Assembly: GCF_020531985.1 (NCBI RefSeq)
Contig: NZ_JAJAVQ010000001.1
Coordinates: 1-64,000 of the forward strand
DNA length: 64,000 nucleotides
Direction of reading: 5' to 3'
Origin: Rheinheimera aquimaris
Lineage (GTDB): Bacteria > Pseudomonadota > Gammaproteobacteria > Enterobacterales > Alteromonadaceae
Every line of letters begins with the position of its first letter. Position 1 is the first letter of the stretch. Under the pieces are notes generated by a model. The model was not told the DNA's origin. It did not search any database and was given only the letters and a program-made list of their open reading frames with translations. Below are positions 12,330 through 21,400 of this stretch, piece by piece. Position numbers and translations under genes: made by a program.

Positions 12330-14540
12330 ATGTCCGATGCTGAACATCCTTGGGTATCACAATATCGCCAGCGGTTACAACATGGCAATTTACCTGTGCA
12401 TAGCAGTAGCCATCACCTTGATTATGCAACGTTGTATCAATTGTGGCATAGCCAGTTGTGCAGTCGTTTGCTCGATCTGCAATCAAGGCAGCTGCAGGCT
12501 AAAGGTCAAAGTTTTTACACTATTGGCAGCGCCGGTCATGAAGGTAATGCCGCAGTAGCTGCCGCCCTGCGTGTAACCGACCCTGCGTTTTTACACTATC
12601 GCAGCGGTGCGCTCTTTATCGAGCGTAGTAAGCAGTTAGGCGGAACAACCCCCTTGTATGATATGTTGCTGTCGTTTTGCGCCAGCAGCGATGATCCTAT
12701 ATCCGGTGGTCGTCATAAAGTGCTTGGCAGCCTTGCGCTTAATATCCCACCACAAACCAGTACTATAGCGTCACAATTACCCAAAGCCGTCGGGGCGGCC
12801 TTCGCTGTGGATTTAGCCAAGCGACTGCAACTGGATGGGCAATGGCCACATGATGCGATAGTACTTTGCAGCTTTGGTGATGCGTCGGCAAATCATTCTA
12901 CGGCACAAGGTGCTATAAACTCGGCGTGTTGGGCGGCTTATCAGCAGGTGCCTGTACCCATATTATTTGTTTGTGAGGATAATGGCCTGGGTATTTCGAC
13001 ACCCACCCCAAGCGGCTGGATAGAGCAGGACTTGGCCGACCGGCCCGCACTGAAGTATTTCGCTGCAGACAGCCGTGATTTGGCGCAGACCTATCATGTT
13101 AGCCGGCGGGCTGCTGACTATGTGCGCAGTAAACGTAAACCTGCAGTGCTACATTTGTCGACAGTGCGTTTATTCGGCCACGCTGGCGCTGATGCAGAAG
13201 CTGCATATCGAACCAAGGCACAGATAGACGCAGAACTGGAGCAGGATCCGCTACTTAGCAGCACAGCCGCGTTGCTGGCCACAGCCCAAATAAGCACTGT
13301 GCAACTGCAGAAGCAATTGGATGCTTTGGTTTTACAAATAGGCAGAGTTGCTGCTGTCGCCAGCTGCCAGCCTAAGCTGGTATCGGCGAAACAGGTCATG
13401 GCGTCGATTGCCCCGCAGCGTGATGCTGTGCCGGTGCCAGCTTTACTATCCGAAGAAGCTCATCAGCAGTTATTTGCGTTCGACCAACACAACGTCGGTA
13501 AAAAACAACATCTGGCTAAGCTGTTAAACTGGGCATTGCATGACGTGCTGGCGCAATATAAAAATTCTGTTGTTTTCGGCGAAGATGTTGGAAAAAAAGG
13601 CGGAGTTTATGGTGTTACCCAGCATTTAGTTCATGCATTTGGCAGTAATAGGGTTATTAACACATTACTGGATGAGCAAAGTATTCTCGGAATGGCTATC
13701 GGACTTGCACAGCAAGGATTTATTCCGATCCCTGAAATACAGTTTCTGGCTTATGTGCATAATGCTGAAGATCAAATTCGTGGTGAAGCAGCAACATTGC
13801 CATTTTTCTCCAATGGGCAATATCATAATGCGATGGTGATCCGTATTGCTGGCCTGGCTTATCAGCGCGGTTTCGGCGGCCATTTTCATAATGATAACTC
13901 GTTTGCAGTATTCAGAGATATACCAGGCATTGTCTTACTGTGCCCGTCAAATGGCCACGATGCAGTATTACTGCTACGTCAGGCTGTTCAATTGGCGCAT
14001 CAGCAGAAAAGGCTGGTGATAATGCTGGAACCCATCGCACTTTATATGACGCGGGATCTGGCAGAAACGGGTGATGGTGGCTGGTTATGTCATTACCCGG
14101 AACCACAAGCGCCGGTTCCGCCGTTGGGGATGCCGGCAGTGTATGGTGAGGGCCGTGATTTAGCTATCATCAGCTATGGCAATGGTTATTATCTCAGCAG
14201 GCAGGCTGAGCTGGAGTTACGTCTGCAGCAATATCGGATCAGAGTAATTGATTTACGTACACTGGTACCGCTGCATATTGAGCATATTATTACTGCGCTG
14301 CATGGCTGCAACAAAGTGCTGATTGTCGATGAGTGCCGACGGCGCGGCTCACTAAGCGAAGAGCTTTTTACCGCTTTGCATGAGGCAAAACCCGGACATT
14401 ATCAAATCCAGCGTCTATGTGCTGAAGATAGTTTCATTCCGCTTGGCGCTGCGGCCTATACTGTTTTGCCATCCAAACAGCAAATTGTACAGCGGGCCCT
14501 TAATATGTTGGGCGTGCCAGTCAACGAGGTGGTTAAGTGA
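12330..14540 (+). CDS. Fused alpha-beta E1 2-oxoacid dehydrogenase (TPP-dependent)
   Basis: A single chain of 736 residues joins both halves of a 2-oxoacid dehydrogenase E1. The alpha-like half (about 1-310) has the thiamin-diphosphate motif GDASANHS (183-190) and CEDNGLGIST (215-224). The beta-like half (from about 390) starts LNWALHDVLAQY and contains VVFGEDVG with the glutamate that activates the cofactor. E1 needs a lipoyl E2 and an E3, and neither is encoded nearby. Being next to gcdH, 2-oxoadipate is an attractive substrate (its product is glutaryl-CoA), but branched-chain oxoacids cannot be excluded. Its stop overlaps the next start (GTGA). Confidence 0.85.
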   Translation: MSDAEHPWVSQYRQRLQHGNLPVHSSSHHLDYATLYQLWHSQLCSRLLDLQSRQLQAKGQSFYTIGSAGHEGNAAVAAALRVTDPAFLHYRSGALFIERSKQLGGTTPLYDMLLSFCASSDDPISGGRHKVLGSLALNIPPQTSTIASQLPKAVGAAFAVDLAKRLQLDGQWPHDAIVLCSFGDASANHSTAQGAINSACWAAYQQVPVPILFVCEDNGLGISTPTPSGWIEQDLADRPALKYFAADSRDLAQTYHVSRRAADYVRSKRKPAVLHLSTVRLFGHAGADAEAAYRTKAQIDAELEQDPLLSSTAALLATAQISTVQLQKQLDALVLQIGRVAAVASCQPKLVSAKQVMASIAPQRDAVPVPALLSEEAHQQLFAFDQHNVGKKQHLAKLLNWALHDVLAQYKNSVVFGEDVGKKGGVYGVTQHLVHAFGSNRVINTLLDEQSILGMAIGLAQQGFIPIPEIQFLAYVHNAEDQIRGEAATLPFFSNGQYHNAMVIRIAGLAYQRGFGGHFHNDNSFAVFRDIPGIVLLCPSNGHDAVLLLRQAVQLAHQQKRLVIMLEPIALYMTRDLAETGDGGWLCHYPEPQAPVPPLGMPAVYGEGRDLAIISYGNGYYLSRQAELELRLQQYRIRVIDLRTLVPLHIEHIITALHGCNKVLIVDECRRRGSLSEELFTALHEAKPGHYQIQRLCAEDSFIPLGAAAYTVLPSKQQIVQRALNMLGVPVNEVVK

Positions 14541-15571
14541 AAAGAACGGCATTAGTGGTCTGTCCCGGGCGCGGTACTTACAATAAAACGGAATACGGTT
14601 ATATCAGAAATCACACTCCTGAAGCCGCGTTAATGGCGCAATTTGATAACGCCAGAGAGGTTGCTGCGCTGACAACGGTAACTGAACTGGAAAGCATGCC
14701 TGTATTTAATCGCGCAGTGCACACTAAAGCAGACAACGCTGCTGCGCTGATTTTTGCCGCCGGCGTTGCTGATTATGCGGCTATTGATTTCAATCAGTTC
14801 GAAGTCGTTGCAGTAACGGGTAACTCTATGGGCTGGTACACTGCGCTGGGGTGTGCAGGTGTTCTTAGTGCTGAAACAGGCATGCAGTTGGTGACAGATA
14901 TGGCGCAGCTAACGGCAGCCTGCAGTGGGGCACAGTTTATTTATCCGGTTGTTGACGATAATTGGCGGCCGGATCCGGTGCGCCAAGCGCTGGTGCAGCA
15001 ACAATTGACACTGCACCAATCGGAGTTATTTATGTCTATCGCTTACGGTGGTTATGCCGTGCTGGCAGGCACTGAAGCTGCTGTTAAAGCTGCGATGTCT
15101 GCACTACCTCCCTGCGATGATAGATTTCCATTGTTATTAACAGGGCATGCCGGATTTCATACGGCGTTGATGCAGAGTGCCTCTGATAAAGCGCTTGCCA
15201 GCTGGCCTGCTACCCGTTTTAACCAACCTCAGCTGCCACTGGTTGACGGTCGGGGCCATATCTGGCCTGATCTGGGATCCGATTTAGCTGCACTACAACA
15301 TTATACGCTGCAGCATCAGGTCTGTCAGACCTATGACTTTAGCAAAGCATTGCAAGTTGCAGTAAAAGAGTTTGCCCCTGAGCATCTTATACTGCTTGGC
15401 CCGGGAGCGGGGGCAGGGAGTGCTGTAGCGCAAAGCCTGATACAAATTAATTGGCAAGGGCTGACATCAAAGCAAGATTTTACCGATTTACAGCACAGCC
15501 GAATACCCTATGTGTTAAGTATGGGGATGCCTGAGCAGCGTTTGCATTGCACGCTATCTGGTTTGGCTTAG
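14537..15571 (+). CDS. Atypical malonyl-CoA:ACP transacylase-like acyltransferase
   Basis: 344 residues with the FabD-type fold. The nucleophile elbow GNSMG (S97) corresponds to GHSLG of FabD. Two expected features are altered: the N-terminal GQGSQ loop reads GRGTYN, and the arginine that binds the malonyl carboxylate (in FabD's LRGKFMQ-like helix) is replaced in LVTDMAQLTA. The substrate is thus probably not malonyl-CoA. It starts at GTG 14537, coupled to the E1 gene, and ends tail to tail with the next gene. No acyl-carrier protein or ketosynthase is nearby. Possible roles are acyl transfer to a carrier or thioester hydrolysis. Confidence 0.75.
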   Translation: MKRTALVVCPGRGTYNKTEYGYIRNHTPEAALMAQFDNAREVAALTTVTELESMPVFNRAVHTKADNAAALIFAAGVADYAAIDFNQFEVVAVTGNSMGWYTALGCAGVLSAETGMQLVTDMAQLTAACSGAQFIYPVVDDNWRPDPVRQALVQQQLTLHQSELFMSIAYGGYAVLAGTEAAVKAAMSALPPCDDRFPLLLTGHAGFHTALMQSASDKALASWPATRFNQPQLPLVDGRGHIWPDLGSDLAALQHYTLQHQVCQTYDFSKALQVAVKEFAPEHLILLGPGAGAGSAVAQSLIQINWQGLTSKQDFTDLQHSRIPYVLSMGMPEQRLHCTLSGLA

Positions 15572-16740
15572 TGCAGCCTGGCTACCTGATTTAATACCGA
15601 CAATTTGTGCTCGTAAAGCTGCTGTTCGTCATCAGAGGGCGCATTACGTTTGGCCTTTTTCATATATCGGACTGCAGATATAGTGTCATCAAGCGCATAG
15701 TAGCTTCGTGCCAGACCAAAATAGGCCTCGTGATTTTTTGCATCCAGACTGACAGCATTCTTATAGTATTTTATGGCTTCGGCATAATCGACATTTCTGT
15801 AGGCTTCATTACCCAGCATCAGAAAGTAATACGGATTACGATTGCGTTTAGCCAGCACGCGCCTTTCCAGCGTTTCTGCCTCAACAATATTACCTGTTTG
15901 CCGGTAGAGTACGGCCAGGTTAGCCAGAGTATTCGTTACTTCAGGTTCAAGCGCCAGGCTGTGTTTGTAACTGATTTCAGCCAACTCGTGCATACCGTTC
16001 ACCCTGAATAATACGCCCAGGTTAGACCAGGTGACAGAAAATGCTGGGTCCACTTGTGCTGCAGCCTTATAGTACTCATAAGCATTGGCATATTGTTCGT
16101 TAGCAAATGCAACCGCGGCTTTATTGTTATAAAACATCGCCACAACTGTTGCTGGTGCTACTGACTTTTCCGGAAATTGGTGTTTTAGGCTGTAAGGATC
16201 AAAATCGACTACGAAGTCGCTACCTAGAACAACAGAGCCTGAAAACTCTTTGGATACCCGGTGCTGTTTCAGTCGAAGATTGATGTGGCCATTTAACCAG
16301 GTTTGTCTGAACGCACTGGTCCAGTACTCCGGAATCTGAATGTCCTGAAAAGTGGCGCTCATTCCCAATTCTTTCGCCATGCTGTAAGCCAGAATCGACA
16401 AACTCAGACAATTTGCTTTGCCTGACGCTATGGTTTCACTGGCCGTTTTTGTTGCGGTGTTGTCATACAGCAGCCCATCCTGGGCGTAAGAAAATATCAA
16501 TCGAAGTGCGGCCTTAGTTCTCTCTTCAATAGATTGAGTATTGGTAACAATGCGGTTGAGATCCCGTTTGGTTGTGTCCGGCAGCGCAAAGATTTGCTCC
16601 GGTGTTTCAATTTCTGTTGTGCTGGTACCAAACTTAGACGCCATCAGGAGTTCTTCAGGCACAGGCAATGAAGTGCTTTGTGTTGATTGACAGGCACTTA
16701 AAGATGACAGCATTAAAACGACCAGTATCGTTAACTTCAT
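15568..16740 (-). CDS. Lipoprotein with transglutaminase-like domain and TPR repeats
   Basis: 390 residues. A type II signal ends LSSLSAC, giving lipidated C17. Residues about 70-190 look like a transglutaminase-fold domain with a plausible triad: C111 (SGKANCLSLS), H152 (NGHINLRL) and D179/D181 (VVDFDPYS). From about 205 to 375 there are at least four TPR units (for example AYEYYKAAAQVDPAFSVTWS and AIKYYKNAVSLDAKNHEAYF). It is probably an envelope scaffold or protease-like factor; the substrate is unknown. The last four bases overlap the 3' end of the convergent acyltransferase gene. Confidence 0.8.
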   Translation of the reverse strand: MKLTILVVLMLSSLSACQSTQSTSLPVPEELLMASKFGTSTTEIETPEQIFALPDTTKRDLNRIVTNTQSIEERTKAALRLIFSYAQDGLLYDNTATKTASETIASGKANCLSLSILAYSMAKELGMSATFQDIQIPEYWTSAFRQTWLNGHINLRLKQHRVSKEFSGSVVLGSDFVVDFDPYSLKHQFPEKSVAPATVVAMFYNNKAAVAFANEQYANAYEYYKAAAQVDPAFSVTWSNLGVLFRVNGMHELAEISYKHSLALEPEVTNTLANLAVLYRQTGNIVEAETLERRVLAKRNRNPYYFLMLGNEAYRNVDYAEAIKYYKNAVSLDAKNHEAYFGLARSYYALDDTISAVRYMKKAKRNAPSDDEQQLYEHKLSVLNQVARLH

Positions 16741-16908
16741 ACAGATCCCAGTGTTAGAACTACCTAATAAATATAGTGTAGAACGGTGATTTTACTAACA
16801 GGTTCTACCTGATAATGAGCAGGTTGGGGTAATTGGATGGGATAGCCGGTTGTGATTTTGTGGTGGATCAAGTACAAAGAACTGATAAGGGTTTCAGGGA
16901 TTTTAATA

Positions 16909-17910
16909 ATGAAAACGTTATTCGCGACAGCTTTGCTCAGTTTTTCAATTACAGTTTCGGCTGCTGACAAGCCGATTGGCATAGTGATACACGGCGGTGC
17001 CGGAACCATTAGCCGTACGACGATGACTGAACAGCAAGAACAGGCATATCATGTGATGTTAAAGCATGCCGTTGAGCAAGGCTATGCCGTGTTGGAGCGC
17101 GGTGGTTCAAGCGTGGAAGCGGTAACCGCTGCAGTTATCGTGCTGGAGGATTCGCCCCTGTTCAATGCCGGCAAAGGCGCGGTATATACCTATGATGAGA
17201 CACATGAACTGGACGCGTCTATTATGGATGGCCGCGATCGCAATGCTGGCGCTGTAGCCGGGGTGACGAACGTGAAGAACCCAATATTGCTGGCACGGGC
17301 AGTGATGGAGAAATCTGTGCATGTAATGCTGGCGGGTACCGGAGCTGAGCAATTTGCTAAAGAGCAACAGCTGGAATTGGTAGATAACCGCTATTTTGAT
17401 ACTGAATTCCGTTATGAAGCGTTAAAACGGGCCAAACAGGCCATGTCTCCGCAGCCGCATCAGGCCGCAGTGCCTTACGATCCGGCGTGGAAAATGGGTA
17501 CTGTTGGCGCTGTTGCCATTGATCGCAGCGGTAACCTGGCAGCGGCAACGTCAACAGGTGGTATGACGGCAAAACGCTATGGCCGGATAGGTGATGCACC
17601 AGTCATAGGTGCTGGCAACTTTGCTGACAATAACAGCTGTGCTGTTTCTGCAACTGGTCATGGCGAATACTTTATCCGCTATCAGGTCGCCAGTGAAATC
17701 TGTAGCCGCGCCAAATACCAGAACAAAAGTGCACAAGCTGCTGCAAAAGAAGTGATTACTGAGTTAAAACAGGTTGGTGGAGACGGCGGTGTGATAGTTG
17801 CGGACAAAAATGGCCGTTTAAGTTGGATCTTTAACACTGAAGGTATGTACCGGGCGATGAAAACGGAAGGCAAAGACGCTATCAGCGAGATTTTCGCCGA
17901 CGGGGAATAA
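16909..17910 (+). CDS. iaaA: Periplasmic isoaspartyl peptidase / L-asparaginase
   Basis: Ntn-hydrolase (asparaginase type 2) that removes beta-aspartyl dipeptide linkages and hydrolyses asparagine. I start it at ATG 16909 (333 residues), because this gives a clean signal peptide (MKTLFATALLSFSITVSAAD) and CAGGGA-like CAGGGA/GGGA lies just upstream. Autoproteolysis should free T198 (KMGTVGAVA) as the catalytic nucleophile; the conserved HGGAG (28-32), GNFADNN and TGHGEYF motifs surround the active site. It stands alone in front of a 77-base gap. Confidence 0.9.
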   Translation: MKTLFATALLSFSITVSAADKPIGIVIHGGAGTISRTTMTEQQEQAYHVMLKHAVEQGYAVLERGGSSVEAVTAAVIVLEDSPLFNAGKGAVYTYDETHELDASIMDGRDRNAGAVAGVTNVKNPILLARAVMEKSVHVMLAGTGAEQFAKEQQLELVDNRYFDTEFRYEALKRAKQAMSPQPHQAAVPYDPAWKMGTVGAVAIDRSGNLAAATSTGGMTAKRYGRIGDAPVIGAGNFADNNSCAVSATGHGEYFIRYQVASEICSRAKYQNKSAQAAAKEVITELKQVGGDGGVIVADKNGRLSWIFNTEGMYRAMKTEGKDAISEIFADGE

Positions 17911-17987
17911 TTACAACACAGGAGTAGAAAAACTCGGCTACGCTTAATCAGGGTCTGACGCGAGATATACAGTATAAGGGAGGGCGC

Positions 17988-18407
17988 ATGGACTTATTAA
18001 AAGTGGCCGACTATATGAACCGCTATCCGGTAACATTTACCGCCGATATGCCGGTTGAAATGGCCGTAGACCGGTTAATCAGAGGAAGGCAGACCGGCGG
18101 ACCGGTAATAGACAAGCATAAAAAAATTGTCGGTTTTATCTCAGAGCAGGATTGTCTGCAGCGTATGCTGACTTCTACCTACCATGATCAGCAAGCTGCC
18201 AGGGTTGCTGATGTAATGAATCCGGCGGTATTAACGGTGAAGGAATATGATGGCGTTATCGATCTGGCGCAAATTATGTTAAAAGCCAAACCTAAGTTAT
18301 ACCCGGTGGTGGATGATGATGGCTATTTACTCGGTATTATTACCCGCTCGGATGTATTGGCGGCGATAGATAAAGAACTTCACTCACATTACGGTAAAGT
18401 AGGCTAA
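17988..18407 (+). CDS. Two-CBS-domain protein
   Basis: 139 residues made almost wholly of one CBS pair (VADYMNRYPVTFTADMPVE... and VADVMNPAVLTVKEYDGV...ITRSDVLAAID). Such stand-alone pairs bind adenine nucleotides and regulate partner proteins; no partner can be named here. GGGAGG precedes the ATG. A hairpin with a short T-rich tail lies past the stop. Confidence 0.88.
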   Translation: MDLLKVADYMNRYPVTFTADMPVEMAVDRLIRGRQTGGPVIDKHKKIVGFISEQDCLQRMLTSTYHDQQAARVADVMNPAVLTVKEYDGVIDLAQIMLKAKPKLYPVVDDDGYLLGIITRSDVLAAIDKELHSHYGKVG

Positions 18408-18458
18408 AGCAGACAAGCGTAAACGCTGGATCTTTACCCGTCGCTCTTGGTAGCATGG

Positions 18459-18488
18459 CGCCCTCTGTTTACGAGGGCGTTGTTTTGT
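18459..18488 (+). terminator. Hairpin: terminator of the CBS gene or hrpA leader stem
   Basis: CGCCCTC (18459-18465) and GAGGGCG (18473-18479) flank TGTTTAC and are followed by TTGTTTTG. It resembles a modest intrinsic terminator but its right arm also holds the GAGGG that would be the ribosome-binding site for the TTG start of hrpA. Confidence 0.55.
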
Positions 18489-21400
18489 CTGAAGCTGCTA
18501 TTTCTGTATCTGATTTAATCTCCCGTACCAATAACTGTCTGCTAAAAGATCAGTTTCGCTTGCGCAGGCGTTTGCATAAATGTAAATCGCTGGCCGACGA
18601 GGCAAAACAGACTCAGTTGCAACGTATTACTGCCGATATTACCCGTTCGGAATCTTTGCGCGCTGCACGCTTGCAAGCTTTGCCTAAAGTAACTTACCCA
18701 CCTCAATTGCCGGTATCCGAGAAAAAAGACGATATCAAAGCCGCTATTGCAGCCCATCAGGTTGTTATTATTGCCGGTGAAACTGGCTCGGGTAAAACCA
18801 CACAGATCCCCAAAATTTGCCTTGAGCTTGGGCGAGGCGTGGCAGGCATGATTGGCCATACCCAGCCACGGCGGCTGGCTGCGCGCAGTGTTTGTGATCG
18901 TATTGCCGAAGAGCTGCAGTGCCAGGTTGGTAATCAGGTCGGCTATAAAATCCGTTTTGGTGATCATACTAACGACAACACTTTTGTGAAGTTGATGACA
19001 GACGGTATTTTACTGGCGGAAATTCAGCAGGATAGATTTCTAAACCAGTATGACACTTTAATCATTGATGAAGCGCACGAGCGCAGCCTGAATATTGATT
19101 TCCTGCTGGGTTACTTAAAACAATTGTTGCCCAAGCGGCCTGATTTGAAGCTGATTATTACCTCAGCCACTATAGATCCACAGCGTTTTTCCAAACACTT
19201 TTTCAATGCTCCTGTTATTGAAGTATCGGGCCGTACTTATCCGGTAGAGACCCGTTACCGTGCGGTCAGTGAGCAGGACGATAAAGATGCGGATCAGTTA
19301 CAGGGTATTTTCGATGCGGTGGAGGAGTTATACCGGGAACCGCCTGGCGATATTCTGATTTTCTTAAACGGTGAGCGTGAAATCAGAGACACTGCAGACG
19401 CACTGGAGAAGTTAAAGCTGCCACATACCGAAGTACTGCCGTTGTATGCCAGATTAAGTGCGGCAGAGCAAAACCGGATCTTTCAAAGCCATGCCGGCCG
19501 GCGTATTGTGCTGGCAACTAACGTTGCAGAAACTTCACTGACAGTACCGGGTATTCGCTATGTGATAGACCCCGGTACGGCCAGATTATCGCGCTATAGT
19601 TATCGCTCGAAAGTGCAGCAGTTACCGATAGAAGCCATAAGCCAAGCCAGCGCCAATCAGCGTAAAGGCCGCTGCGGCCGTGTGGCGGCGGGTATTTGCA
19701 TTCGCTTGTACAGTGAAGAAGATTTTAACAGCAGGCCAGAGTTTACTGATCCTGAAATACTGCGCACCAATCTGGCCTCTGTCATCATGCAGATGCTGGC
19801 GCTTGGCCTTGGCGACATTGCGGCTTTTCCCTTTTTACAACGGCCGGACAGTCGCTTCGTTAATGACGGTATTAAACTGCTGGAAGAGCTTGGCGCAATA
19901 CCGGCGCAACGCGGTAAAGGTGGTCTTAAGCTAACCGAACTTGGCCGCAAACTGGCGCGCTTACCGATAGACCCGCGTTTAGCGCGTATGGTGTTATTTG
20001 CCGCTGAGAACGGTGGTTTAAATGAGTTATTGGTACTCTCAGCCGCATTGTCGATACAAGACCCACGTGAAAGGCCGCTGGATAAGCAGCAAAAGGCTGA
20101 TCAGTATCATGCCCGCTTCGCCGATCCGGATTCGGATTTCGCCAGCTGGCTTAAGCTGTGGCAGTACCTGCAAGAGCAGCAGGACGCCTTAAGCAACAAC
20201 CAGTTCCGCCGGTTATGCCGTCAGGAATTTTTAAACTATCTGCGTGTACGTGAATGGCAAGACTTAAATACCCAACTGACGCAGTTAATGCAGGAGCAGG
20301 GCTATCAGCAAAACCAGCAAACGGCCGGCTATCAGGCAATTCACCAGGCGGTGCTAAGTGGTCTGCTGGGGCAGGTCGGTTTTAAAGACTCAGACGCCGA
20401 CTATTTGGGGCCGCGGCAAACGCGGTTTTATGTGTTTCCGGGCAGTCATTTATTTAAACGTAAGCCTAAATGGGTCGCAGCCGCTGAGTGGGTAGAAACA
20501 AGTAAACTCTACGCCAGAACACTGGCGAAGATAGAACCGGAGTGGATAGAACCGCTGGCGCAGCATCTGGTTACGCGTAGTTATAGCGAGCCACATTGGG
20601 AGAAAAAACGTGGTGCGGTTATTGCCTATGAGCAGGTCAGTCTGTATGGCCTGGTGATAGTGCCTAAGAGGGCGGTTTTATACAGCAAGATTGACCCCGC
20701 GGTTAGCCATAATATCTTTGTTCGCGAAGCGTTGGTCAATCAGGAATTGGGCAACAATGAAGCCTTTTTACAGCATAATCAGCGGTTAATTGATGACGTA
20801 ACAGCATTAGAAGAAAAATCACGCCGGCGCGATATTCTGGTTGATGAAGATACGCTGGCGACATTTTATGCAGAGCGTGTGCCGCAGTGGGCGAACAATC
20901 GCATTGATTTTGCCAAATGGTGGAAACAAAAACGTAGCGAAGATAAAACGTATCTGAATTTTGACCCTGACAGCCTGTTATCCCGTGATGCCAGCGATAT
21001 CACCGCCGATAAGTTTCCGGAACAATGGCGGCAGGGCAACTTAACATTGCCACTGGAATACCACTTTGCGCCAGGTGAAATAGATGATGGCGTGAGTTTA
21101 ATTATCCCGGTGGCACTGCTCAATCAGATAGAAGATCAGGGGTTTGACTGGTTAATCCCGGCGCTTCGGCATGAACTACTGGTTGCGCTGATTAAAGCTT
21201 TGCCTAAGCAGTACCGGCGTAACTTTGTGCCTGCACCGAATTATGCTGATGCGTTAATGCAGACCATCAGTCCGCAGGATGGCAAATTACTCGACGCCGT
21301 CAGCAATCGCTTAAAGCGAATGTCAGGTGTGACGATTCCCGAGGATGCCTGGGAGCTTAGCAGCATACCGGTTCATCTAAAAATGAACTTCAAGGTGGTT

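Noticed and set aside
13118-13399. Minus-strand frame inside the E1 gene
   Set aside because: Shadow of a high-confidence coding region with Cys/Ala/Ser-rich nonsense product.
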